Assembly (NCBI GenBank): GCA_025201805.1
Contig: MU619258.1
Coordinates: forward strand, 5,631 to 69,630
Reading direction: 5' to 3'
Length of the DNA: 64,000 nt
From: Parasitella parasitica
Lineage: Eukaryota; Mucoromycota; Mucoromycetes; Mucorales; Mucoraceae
Shown: one piece after another, positions 11,200-21,700 of the stretch
How positions within the stretch are numbered: position 1 is the first letter of the stretch
Layout of the letters: every line of letters starts with the position of its first letter
Made by a program: the position numbers and the translations under genes
Notes under the pieces: model-generated
What the model was told of the DNA's origin: nothing
Database searches by the model: none
Seen by the model: only the letters and a program-made list of their open reading frames with translations

Positions 11200-12251
11200 T
11201 CTGTTTAATAAATGCTCACACTCTCAAGTGTGGCATGTATTGTATAAAAAAGTGGGAGAAGAGGCAAGAAGAAGCAGCTACGAAAAAAGGAGAACAATAA
11301 ATGTGGAAAAAGTTACACATTCTCTCCGTCATTTCAATTTTGTGACATGAGAAAAGTGGTGCACATGTTGTCTGTTGCAAGAGAGTACATGTCCAGAGAT
11401 AATGTACATCTCAACATGATGGGACCACATCTTATTCATCTAAAAGTACTATCAAACAGATACCTCTGTAGGTTTTTCTGGTCTGGAAGCTCTTTCAGAC
11501 ATCCACCACTACTGATACACATTGATTTATTAGTACCGTATCATCATCAGACCAATCTAATCAAGTATCAACCCCTTTTCTGTGACATTATCACAGGCTG
11601 TACCATGTCTTTTTTGGTCACTGAAAATAGCCGAATGCATCTACCGATCCTGAAAAACTCGTCGTTTTATAGCATGGGCATTTAGTCTATGAACAAGCAG
11701 CTTTATGGTATAGCTAATGGTTAGACATGTAGTCGATGAATTAAGATAGACCCCAAAATATGCTTCATGTCGCCGGTCCGGTCGTTTAGTCAAACAAATG
11801 TTAAATGTTTAAAGTACCAGTCCACACACATTTAATACATTGTGAATGAATCGCAAGCATAAATTTTTTGTTTCTGATTCTAATAGCGACATGTATATCA
11901 ACAAGTTGTTGAGCACAATAAAGCGGTTTTCTTATGATCATTTTGAATGGCTTAATGTATGCTTGTTCTATTTTCCTTCTATATTTCGCCATGCTGTTGA
12001 GATGATTGTTAAAAATAGCCAATTTTGTCAAGAGTCGCATCATTTGAATTCAAATGCCCTAGATAAAATGGCAAGACATTTTTAACCTGCGTTGCCTCTG
12101 ATTGAAAATATTCATCCATTAGAAGAAGCGAAAAAAACTTTATAAAAAAAAAAAAAAAAGTAGTTTATTTTCTCGATCAAGGGAAAAAGCATACGTGCAA
12201 TTCACGTTTTGTAAGTGAAAAAAAAAAGAAAAAAAAAAGAAAAAATCATAG
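11200..12251. other. Formin upstream region, no gene supported
   Basis: This 1-kb stretch separates the formin start from the 3-prime end of the small wall protein. ORFs at 11347-11685 (+) and 11846-12085 (+) show no family resemblance, skewed composition or conserved motif, and I do not accept them. The right end (12145-12245) is made of A-rich simple sequence on the plus strand, downstream of the next gene. Confidence 0.5.
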
Positions 12252-12573
12252 TTAAGCCAAGAAATATGAGGCAACAAAAGCGCATCCAAAGATAATAGCT
12301 TGCATGAGAATAGTTCCAGTTATACCAGAGCTCAAAGACAAGGCAGCACTGCTTTGAGTATTGGAAGGGGCAGCAGGGGATGTGTTGGTGGCACTAGCGG
12401 CTACAGATGAAGCCTTACTCTGAAGAGACTCAATGGGATTGGCAGCTACACACAATGTGTTTAAAACACGAGTCATTCAACATTTTGTCTCAATTACCTG
12501 AAGAAGTTTGAGCCCGAACAACAGCAATGATGCAGATGATAGCCAAAAAGATAGAGAGGGTCTTGGTATTCAT
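12252..12573 (-). CDS. Small secreted, probably GPI-anchored, Ser/Ala-rich protein
   Basis: Two exons (12573-12498, 12445-12252) encode 89 aa. The N-terminus (MNTKTLSIFLAIICIIAVVRA) is a classical signal peptide. The middle is a Ser/Thr/Ala-rich linker. The last 20 or so residues are hydrophobic (ILMQAIIFGCAFVASYFLA) after a small-residue SSGITG stretch, the layout of a GPI-anchor signal. I infer a small cell-wall or plasma-membrane mannoprotein; there is no enzymatic domain. The intron has a GTAATT donor and a TGTGTAG acceptor. I took the internal ATG at 12573 rather than the far upstream one at 12717 because the signal peptide starts there. Confidence 0.75.
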
Positions 12574-13526
12574 TATTATTTTGATAATAAAAAGGTAAAA
12601 AGGCACGATTGCAAACGTACAAGTAGCTTTATTTATATCTTTTTTTGGTTTCGTATGATGTAAACTATCGCATCCTTTGTATACCATCAACATGATATCA
12701 TTGACAAAAACAGCCATCGGACTTTCCCTAGATAATGATATATCACTTGAACCATATCATGAAAACATTGCAACATGCTAACCAGGTTTATCAAGTAGCA
12801 CACGTATCATTTCAGATTTCCAATGCATGAAAATTACGTTGTGTCAATCGGCTGGTGTTGGCACACTTGAGTTGGCTTGATGAAGGTTGTTGGGTGTACA
12901 GAAGGAAAAAAAAAAACTCTGTCAAAAAAATAAAGGGTGAATTGTCAACATATGCTGTACCAGCATCGTATGTGTATATATGCAATGCCCAACATTGTTG
13001 CTGCCTCCAATGGCAGGCGTATCAGTCTATATAGTGAAAAAATAGAAAAGATCTAAACATTGTACATTTTTCAGGCACATTTATCTTTTGTAAATGCTCC
13101 ATCAAGGCATAGGGAATAAAACTTATACACTCCATTTTATCACCATGTGCACCCTGCTTTTCTTTCTTCTTCCTTCTTGTTCTCCTAATGTGCCCTCTAA
13201 TGCTTCGCCCCCTTAAAATTCAGCATGTATTCTATTGTTATCGATACCTGACTCGGTTGTTTGTTTCTGTATTCAGCACACATCGTTATATTTATTCTTC
13301 TTTATGATAAAAGCAACAGCTCACCTTCTTGCAACTCCTTTAATCATCCCCTTTTATCTTGCTTTTTTCCCGAATAAAACGACCTCCTAAATGAATTCAT
13401 ATTGATTTTTTTCTCTTTTCCTTCTTACTCTCCATTTCAACGTTTGTCATAAGAATAGGTATTTACGCTGTGCACGAAAACTGCTATTTACACATACTCA
13501 CTCACAGGCACTATTACTAGCATAAA
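12574..13526. promoter_or_regulatory. Divergent intergenic region
   Basis: About 950 bases between the wall-protein gene (-) and the large membrane-protein gene (+). It has no coding sequence I can support. The right half is strongly pyrimidine-rich (13140-13440, many CTT/TTC runs), typical of a fungal core promoter on the plus strand. A dA run occurs at 12904-12917. Confidence 0.5.
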
Positions 13527-16007
13527 ATGGCAGGCTTTCCTTCATGGGCTATTGCACTGGTTTTGATTATAGTGATTGCAGTAGCGTCTGCGACAGTGTA
13601 TTTGATATTTAGAAAACGAATTGGTAAAAAGCGAACAACAGTAGGAACTCAGGAGGGATCCATTTTTGAAAAAAGCATCGGCTCCTATCCATCTTCATCT
13701 GCTTATCCTGTAAAGCCTTTGATGCAGTTTAATAACGATGCCTCCGTTAGCACGCTAAAGAACAACTCCAATACAACCATACCTCTCGCATCAGCACCAC
13801 ACTCGCCCTATACTTACGCCTCACATTTAGAAGAGAAGAGCAGTACGCCTCCACTAGCAATTTCCGTCCCCGTAAAAGACGACAATGCCTCTTCTGTTTG
13901 CACTGATGAAATTAAAATTAACTTGCCTTTGCCTCCTCCAAGCTCGTCCTTCTTTGCAGACAAGATGGAACTGGACTCACATGAAGCAAACGACATTTAC
14001 AACTCATACTTGACGCAGCAGCAGGACTATGTATCTATTGATTTGGACGACTCAAAGCCGTTCTTGTCCTCTGCAGCTGCAACTATACAGCAAAAGACGG
14101 CCACGATTCGCAGTACGCTGCGTCAATCCATGCGCAGGAAATCAACATCCAACAAATCAGCCAACGTTACCCCTTTAAATCACTTTTTTGATAACATCAG
14201 CACTAATACGAGCACCAGCAGCATTCGATCGCCAACTAAGAGCCCTGCTGAAAGCACTCGCATGAGCAGACAATCATCGTCCACGTCGTCAAGGTTCCAT
14301 CGCTCCACTGCTGCAACGCCATCTCTCCCAACTACCGTCTTGCCTCCACCTTCACCCAGACCTGACTCTCCCTTGGAGTATTTCAGCCGCAACAGCAGTA
14401 AAAAATCACTAGTGCGCCATGAGTCGCCTGAGGAGGAGGAGCCCAATAGCAACAAGATCATGATTGACACCATCCCGCCTGAATCGTACTTTAGTTTACC
14501 AGTCTCACCAGCAACGCCATCACCACTAAAGCCTGGAGCTACAAAAACGGTTACACCAACGACTCCTTCTTCCCCGCAGATAATCACCGTAACGACCACC
14601 GCCAACACAGACTACTCTATGGTGAATGAAATCAACAAGTACGAAATAGAAGAGACAGACGACGACAGCCAACATTCAAACGAGGAGGATCAAGACGTTG
14701 CTGCCAGCACTGACTCTCCATTGGAAGCGGCATCTGCGGCCCGAAAGATTATCAGATCAGCCTCAAGAAAGTCTCGCACTCGGTCCATGATCGTCACCGA
14801 CGAAGCTGCTCATGCCATGTTTTCCAGCTTTGCAAATGGTAAAATGCCATCCACACCAACTTCAAGCGCTGTATCAAAGTATGCCACAGTGCGAGGGTCG
14901 AGTAAGAAATCAGCAGACATAGCTTTGGACATCAAGAATTGGACATCTACAGGTGATAAAGTCAGCGAGACAGCTGCAGCATCCCCTAGCACACCGAGTC
15001 CAAAAAGATCCCTCATGAGCTCAACTGTGTCTGGATCAGCAACAGTATCTGGAAGAAGAGCATTGAAGTCGCAGCAGTCAAACTTTGGTCATCAAGGGGG
15101 CAGCAGCGACAATCTACTCGCAGGTCAAAGTGAGAGTGCAAAGAGCGCAACACTGGGGAGAAAGTCTGGATCTGCTGCCTCAGCGCCAAGCCCAAAGTCT
15201 CTAAGAAACCTGTTCACTCGTCCTTTGCAAAATGATGCCAATCAACAAGAAAAAGAAGCAGTAAATAGCAGCCATCAGCACGATTCTACTGCACAAGTAT
15301 CGATACCTTCGTCAACTCGCACGTCCTTAAGCATTGTAACAACAAATACTCACAACATGGAAAATAGCAATCAAGAGTCTACCCCTGGCTCTCCTATCAC
15401 AATAGAAGCAACCTCTCCTTATTCGTCTAAAAACAGCACACTCTGTAAGGCGGGTAATAATGTAGATACCATTAGAAAAATGCTTCAATCCTCTTGGAGT
15501 GGAAACAATCTCAAGGAAAGCGGATCGAGTCATAGTTTATCTTCGTCGTCGGCTGGAGACCGAAATAGTTCGTATATGGGCAGCATAGGGTCGAGCTATC
15601 GACCTGTGGCCTCCCCTTTGGGTAGTGTGAACCCAAGGCTTCAAAACCAACATTTGGTTTCATTGTCGTTGAAAGCTAGCACAAGTCAAACCACACGTAG
15701 TCGACCATCAATGCCAATTGGGTTCATGAATGAAGATACCAGCGCAGAGGGAGGACCGGCTCCAACAGCATCATTCTCATCATCAACTGTGCGTACTATG
15801 ATCCCTGCAGAGGAGGCTGAAGGAGACCAGTCTGGATCAAAAACCCAAGAGAAGAAATCATCAATTGTTGGCTTACTGGGTTCACGACAACAGAACAGGT
15901 CTCATCAACCATCGAAATTGGGAAGTGATACCACCAAAAAGCAACAAACAGGGAAAACGCCAGCTCAGAAAGAGCGAGAAAAATATCTTAAATCCTTAAA
16001 GACCTAA
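13527..16007 (+). CDS. Single-pass membrane protein with long Ser/Pro-rich tail
   Basis: An intronless 826-aa ORF. Residues 6-28 form one membrane helix (WAIALVLIIVIAVASATVYL) followed at once by basic RKRIGKKR, which predicts an outside N-terminus and a long cytoplasmic tail with no cleaved signal. The remaining 790 residues are low-complexity, rich in Ser, Thr, Pro and Asn, with many basic-Ser clusters (for example RRKS, RSASRKSRTRS) that look like kinase sites. It ends in KTPAQKEREKYLKSL. No enzymatic domain is visible. Layout resembles SKG6/Axl2-type fungal membrane anchors, but I cannot assign orthology. The composition is more GC-rich than the flanks, as expected for real coding sequence. 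Confidence 0.85.
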   Translation: MAGFPSWAIALVLIIVIAVASATVYLIFRKRIGKKRTTVGTQEGSIFEKSIGSYPSSSAYPVKPLMQFNNDASVSTLKNNSNTTIPLASAPHSPYTYASHLEEKSSTPPLAISVPVKDDNASSVCTDEIKINLPLPPPSSSFFADKMELDSHEANDIYNSYLTQQQDYVSIDLDDSKPFLSSAAATIQQKTATIRSTLRQSMRRKSTSNKSANVTPLNHFFDNISTNTSTSSIRSPTKSPAESTRMSRQSSSTSSRFHRSTAATPSLPTTVLPPPSPRPDSPLEYFSRNSSKKSLVRHESPEEEEPNSNKIMIDTIPPESYFSLPVSPATPSPLKPGATKTVTPTTPSSPQIITVTTTANTDYSMVNEINKYEIEETDDDSQHSNEEDQDVAASTDSPLEAASAARKIIRSASRKSRTRSMIVTDEAAHAMFSSFANGKMPSTPTSSAVSKYATVRGSSKKSADIALDIKNWTSTGDKVSETAAASPSTPSPKRSLMSSTVSGSATVSGRRALKSQQSNFGHQGGSSDNLLAGQSESAKSATLGRKSGSAASAPSPKSLRNLFTRPLQNDANQQEKEAVNSSHQHDSTAQVSIPSSTRTSLSIVTTNTHNMENSNQESTPGSPITIEATSPYSSKNSTLCKAGNNVDTIRKMLQSSWSGNNLKESGSSHSLSSSSAGDRNSSYMGSIGSSYRPVASPLGSVNPRLQNQHLVSLSLKASTSQTTRSRPSMPIGFMNEDTSAEGGPAPTASFSSSTVRTMIPAEEAEGDQSGSKTQEKKSSIVGLLGSRQQNRSHQPSKLGSDTTKKQQTGKTPAQKEREKYLKSLKT

Positions 16008-16785
16008 ATACATTATTGATAAATAAACTAATTCAAGACAATTGTCGTTTCCAATAAGAGTTGTAGAGCAATTCGCTCAGGGGTAAATTTCGATCAGTTG
16101 CACAGACTGTTGGAAATACTTTTCTACCCGCTAGGAGTTTCCCCCTGCCCTTAATTCTCGTATTATAAATCGAAAATGTACAGTGCCTCTAGTGTCAAAA
16201 GACTGGCTGGCTGTCTTTACGAAATATCCACTAAAGCCATCTGTTCTACACGTCTGCTCAATAAGCGCGTCTGTTCGAATATGACATTTCAAATAGGGAA
16301 TAGGGTTACAACTTGGATATAAAGAAAGTCAATAACTGGATGAGAGCAAATTTAATGCTGCATTTCAGCTACTTTTAATGGTCAAAAAGCTTTAGAATGC
16401 GTCAAAATATTTTTATTAAGCCTTCCTTCATTTTGATCTTTTATTAAATCTTTTTTTGCCAGCTAAAAAAAAACTGTTTCAAGTCAATTTTAAAAAACGG
16501 TGATTCTTTCTACATCTATCTTTTCGGTGGAAATGCACCAGATGATAACTGCCAACGCTGGGAAAGCATTTGGTACGATTTCAAGTACTCAAATTGGTGC
16601 AAGTTGGTGTAAATTAGATAATTAAAGGTGCAAAACCAGACTCAGTGACAATTCTAAACATAGTCTTTACTCGGAAAGCATTTTAAATGCTTCCAGGGCT
16701 ATACCGTATTATCGGTTACGTGGAGAGAACACAGGTTTTTCAGTAAATTGCATCGAGAAGCACTGCAAACATTATATTATTTTCT
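16008..16785. other. Convergent intergenic region, no gene seen
   Basis: This region separates the stop codons of the membrane-protein gene and the subtilase. It holds AATAAA-like signals at its left end (16020) and no ORF longer than 60 codons. I see no repeat or RNA gene. Confidence 0.5.
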
Positions 16786-18384
16786 TTACAAAGAAATAAA
16801 TGCAACAATAAACACTAGAATCAAAGGTGGAAACTGTACTAATGTAAATGTGAATGGGCTGCTGATGTTTGGTGCTTGGTTCAATGATTGGCCATATATC
16901 CAAAACGGAGTACTATCGTTTGGATGACTGAAAAGGATGTTGACTAGAGTTTTTTGTTCTATTTTAGCCTTGACCTTGTAGCCAGTATTAATTGAATTGT
17001 CTATTACGGTCTTATTTTCGTTATAAAATGACCCAGTGTTGTGTATGGTAAAATCTTCTGAAATCAGCGAAGAAACTCGCTTGATGTAGCTTATCAATTG
17101 AGGGGGGGTATAATTGGCTTGCGACAGAAAAATCGCCATAGTGCCAGCAACATCTAATGCAAGAATAAATATATGTTTGTGTATACATTCGAGGGTGAAT
17201 ACGTACGAGGTGCTGCCATTGATGTGCCTGTGAGAGTATGGGTAGCTGTTGATGATGTAGACCAAATCGATTTGATGTTAGATCCAGGAGCAAATATGTC
17301 GACGCATTTTCCGAAATTTGAGTAATAAGAGACTGAATCATCTTGATCTATAGCGCCCACAGTCATAGCACCTGGTGTTGATCCAGGGCTATATTTGCAA
17401 GCATCTTCGCCGTAGTTTCCTGCTGCAATGACAAAGTGAATTCCTAGTGCAATAGCTTCTTGAATAGCATCGTTAGTAGCTTGACTGTAAATTGCACCTA
17501 GTGATAAGCTAATACAATCTTTTTTTTTTAATAAATGAGCCAAACAAAGATGATAGTATTTTTTTTTTTTACTTGACAATGCTTTTCGCATTTGGCTTTG
17601 CTTTGTGTTCTTTTACAATCCATTCTAATCCAACCAGGACGTCTGAAAGATGCCCATTGCCATGACTGTCTAGGGTTTTCACAGACACGATTTCCGCCTT
17701 CTTTGCGACCCCGTATGTCGTTCCACAACAAACGCCAGCAACAAAGGTACCATGGCCATTTGGATCTGATGGGTCATTTGAATCGCCTACAACAGTTTTA
17801 CCTATTCGTAATCTACCGGCAATGTCTTTGTGATCTTGGCGTATTCCAGAGTCCATCAGATATATAGTAACACCTTGGCCTTGATCAGTCGCAAATGAAT
17901 AACGCCCATCAGTGCCCTGGCGCTGATCAATTCGATCAAGACCCCAGCTGGGTGGATTTGTCTGTATAAATTCCTGCAATGAAAACGTAGCATCTTTTAC
18001 ATAATAATGAACAGCATTGCTTTCGTCTGTATTGAACGTGATATTGTCAATGGTCATCGTTGTGTTTGTGTTCAACATTTTTTCTATGGCCTCTGTACGA
18101 AATTGAGCAGAGTACCATTTGAATTTTCCAATGCTATTATAGCTACTTGACGTAGTATTTCTAATGGCTGATGATAATGTAATGGTTTTGTTGACATCGA
18201 CTTGATGTAATTGCATCTGCTGGATTTGATTGCTGATTTTGATGGGATTGATGTCTGGCTTAAATATTATAATGTAATTGCTGGAATCTATTAGCTTTGG
18301 TTGCGCTGGTCCTGCATCTCCTTGAGCAAGAATTATACTGGGAAATACCCACAAAGCAAGGCAAGCAAAATGTAGTATAAACAT
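16786..18384 (-). CDS. Subtilisin-like serine protease with C-terminal anchor
   Basis: Three exons (18384-17573, 17508-17207, 17153-16786) give about 493 aa. From Met 1 at 18384 there is a signal peptide (MFILHFACLALWVFPSIILAQ), an inhibitor-I9-like propeptide (NYIIIFKPDINPIKIS), then a peptidase S8 domain of proteinase K type. The triad is Asp178 (YLMDSGI), His211 (NGHGTFVAG) and Ser367 (GTSMAAPHVAG), with the oxyanion Asn302 in AAGN. The C-terminus is strongly hydrophobic (LVQFPPLILVFIVAFISL), so the enzyme is probably GPI- or membrane-anchored rather than released. An in-frame ATG at 18459 would add 25 residues, but a TATA box abuts it, so I prefer 18384. Proteases of this family process or degrade secreted and vacuolar proteins. 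Confidence 0.9.
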
Positions 18385-18460
18385 GCAGAAAAAAGATACA
18401 GCTGAAATCAAGTTTTTCAAACACAAAATGAATTCATTGTCGTACAAGGCAAATGGCAAA

Positions 18461-18470
18461 TATTTATAAA
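18461..18470 (-). promoter_or_regulatory. TATA box of the subtilase gene
   Basis: The minus strand reads TTTATAAATA directly upstream of the first possible ATG (18457-18459). With transcription normally starting 25 or more bases downstream in TATA genes, the first ATG inside the transcript would be 18382-18384, which begins the signal peptide. Confidence 0.55.
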
Positions 18471-18792
18471 CTTTGAATTAAAAGCTCATGTCGCACATTG
18501 TAAAACCAAACGTGTATTCTGCTTTGAGCTTTTTTGCTACTGCCAGAATCTATCACATTGCTACACCAATGTGATTAGTTGCTGGTCATCTACTGAACGT
18601 GGTAATTGAGTCAATGTGAAACACCCCTAGTTACGTTGCGTGTTCATGAATCGAAAAGTATGTATCTGTTTTGAACTTATTTTTATGCTAAAAAATATCA
18701 TATTTACAAACAGTAGGATATGCGCGGTGTAGCAATATATACAGTCTATATGCATCTCGCTTGTTTATTTCATGTATCAGTAAGCCGAAATT

Positions 18793-21700
18793 TTACACGC
18801 CTGAGGCTGGCCCATCATCTTCAGATCGATTGCGTTCAGCAAGCACATTTTCCAGCAATGTAAGGCGACGAAGTCTCTTTAGATTTAGCCAAGCAGGTAA
18901 ATACAAATGGTGCTTGGTTTCCCGAGGGCCTGGAATCTCGTATGGAACAGTTGTTTCGTCTATAGATACAGAATCCAATAATAAAACATCACTCTTGTCG
19001 CCGCTAACTACACGTGTAGCCACTGCTTTAAGTATGACAGGATTAATTGGATCTTCATAGTCTGCAACATGATATTGCGAAATCAATCTCTGAATTTGCG
19101 TAGGCGAAAGAATCCAGCAGACATCGTAAATATTCTCAATGTCCTCTAACGAGGCTTTTTTGAATTGGAGCAATTTGGTCGCTTGCATTAAATGCTCCAG
19201 CTGAAGTGTTCCCTCTGGAATACCGTGGCTTTTACACCATTCCTCTATACGTGTAATGTTGTACTGGATCTGCATGGCTGTTGCAAATGTTAGGATAGGC
19301 TAATGATGATATGTTACGGAGCATTACCTCGTTTCCATGTTGAAAAGTTCTTTCTCATCAGCAAATCATTGAATGCCGTGACGCCTGTCATTTTCAAAAT
19401 CTCGGTCAGGACTTGATGCACGATCGATTGTTCCATGAAATAACAGCTCATAGTACGATAGACCTTGTTTAGAAAGTTGAGCAGGTCATCCATGCTAAAT
19501 GCTGGGCCTGTGTTTCCCAATAACAGTTTGTTGAAGAATCTTCCCGAGTCATTGGTGATGAAGCCAGGGAGCGACTGACTTTCTACAACAGCAGCTACAA
19601 CCATTTTGCTGTATTTCTTTTTTATTTCTCTCATCCATGCGTGGAAGATGTTGTCCTCCAAGCACTGCAACTCATACTTGATATTTTGGAGCAGGTTTTC
19701 AAATTCCCTCCATCCGATTGAGTGGCCTCTTGCCTTCATCTCTGCTTCAATGCGACTTTCTGCCTGAACTGCAAGTGACAGCAGTTCGTGCACATTAGAT
19801 AGCCAAAAAGCGCAGGGAATAACGGCATCTTCACCGGTATAACTCAAGCATTGCTTAGTGATGGTATCCATCACAGAGAAGAGCAGATTTTCAGATTCGC
19901 GGTTGTAACCAATTCTCCACATATCATTAACGCACATGCTAATGAGATGGGCAGGAAACATTACTTCTTTATGGGAAGGAGAGTTCTTTTCGCTCGGCAT
20001 GGGTAGTTTGAGAGACTTGATCAGGCCCTCCAGCACTTCTTCTTGCAAATGTTCTTCTTGCCGCAAGATAGTATTGATCTCCTCTTCGGGATTATCGGAA
20101 ATCACATCTAGATGGCCGCTCTTACCTCCAGCAATTGTATTCGATTGGCCAACGGATGTAGGACGAGGGTTCATACTATCCAACCCTTCTAGTGTACATA
20201 TTTGATTAACAGATCTCTTGGAAACATCACTAGTGACCTCTGCCGAACTATTACGACGTATCTTCCTATTTGTCAAAGTATTGGTATGTGCTAAAGGTTT
20301 GATGCTATCTTGCGCTTCGTCTTCTGCAGTCTTCCGAGAAAGCTGACGACGAGTATTAGACGATGGGGACATGGTTCTACTACTGCTTGGCTTGGGGGCA
20401 GGAATCGAGCCTTGTCGTGTGTGTATTGCTTTGGCTAATTGGGCTTTCAATGCAACGATTTGAGACTTGAGATCAGTAACTTCTTTGTCGGTTGAGCCGT
20501 CAGCGTCTTTGTTTGCTAATTCTAACACAGTGTTCTTTTCCTTTTCACTTTGCAGATCCTTTTGTAATTGCTCTACTTGAATAGACAAGGTCGCATTCTT
20601 CTGTAATGCGGCGTCCCTTTCACTAGTAATTGTATCCAGTTTTGCGCTCAATGTGCTGAATTCTAGGCGAGGTACTGTATCTTGCGCTCTCAATTCAGAT
20701 TCTTCCGCTAGTTTTGCATATTTATCATGCCATTGATGAATCTGCATCTCGAGTTGTGATGTTGTCTTTGTCAATACTTTTTTTTCAGACTCCAATGCAG
20801 AAACAGCTTGGTTCAACTCAACCACCTTGTTCTCCAGCTTGTATGAAACTTCCTTGAAATGATTTGCAGACTTGGCTTCGGTTCTCAAGTGGAGCAACTG
20901 TTTGCGAGCAAAACGATGTCGAACAAAGGATTGTAAGTAAACCACAAACTGGATTTGCGCCTTGTACCATTTTCGAGCGAGAAAACCACGCACAAGCTTT
21001 TGAATTAGGATTGCTGCATTGTGCTCTCGCAATTTCTGATACTCTTGGCGTGCCTTGCGTCGACGCACGAGTTTTTGGAGTTTTATGACAAAACTTTTCT
21101 TTTCCAAATACTGCTTGCGAGCTTCATATCTTTTAAAGTTCTTTTGAATGATGATGGCCGCCTTCTCTTCTTGAAGCTTTCTGAGCTGATTCTTGGCGTT
21201 CAACATACGAGCAAGAGATTGTAATCTGATGGCCATACCCTTCATTCTTAAATAGCGATGATGATAAACGAATCTACGAATGTTCTTTTGGAGCACTGTA
21301 GCACAAGCATCAAATCGATCAGATCGAAGCTTTTCCAAGTAGGCCAGCTGACCAGCACGGAAAAAGATCTTGGTTTCGCCTGTTTGATACCTATCCATGT
21401 CCGTAATACAACCATCTAATATCACTTGGCATAGTTCCTTGACATTTGGATTTGCCTTTGGATCCCAATAACTAGATGGCACGAGAGCATAGTATCTATC
21501 AGCAAATTCCTCATACGTCCAGCGAGAAGGATAGCCTAAACAGCTGATGCGAATCGTCTCTAATACACCACAGGCACGTAGTTGAGCCAACACCATGGGC
21601 GGCTCAAATTCCCAAGCGACTTTTGCTTCATTTGGCTTAATACAGCGAATATAGTGCACATTTGTATTTCCAATCGTATCCATTAGACTGATAAGTGAGT

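Noticed and set aside
11347-11685. 112-codon plus-strand ORF
   Set aside because: No motif, family pattern or splice context; composition matches surrounding spacer.
14180-14608. Minus-strand hydrophobic ORF inside the 826-aa gene
   Set aside because: Antisense shadow of the Ser/Thr/Pro-rich coding sequence.
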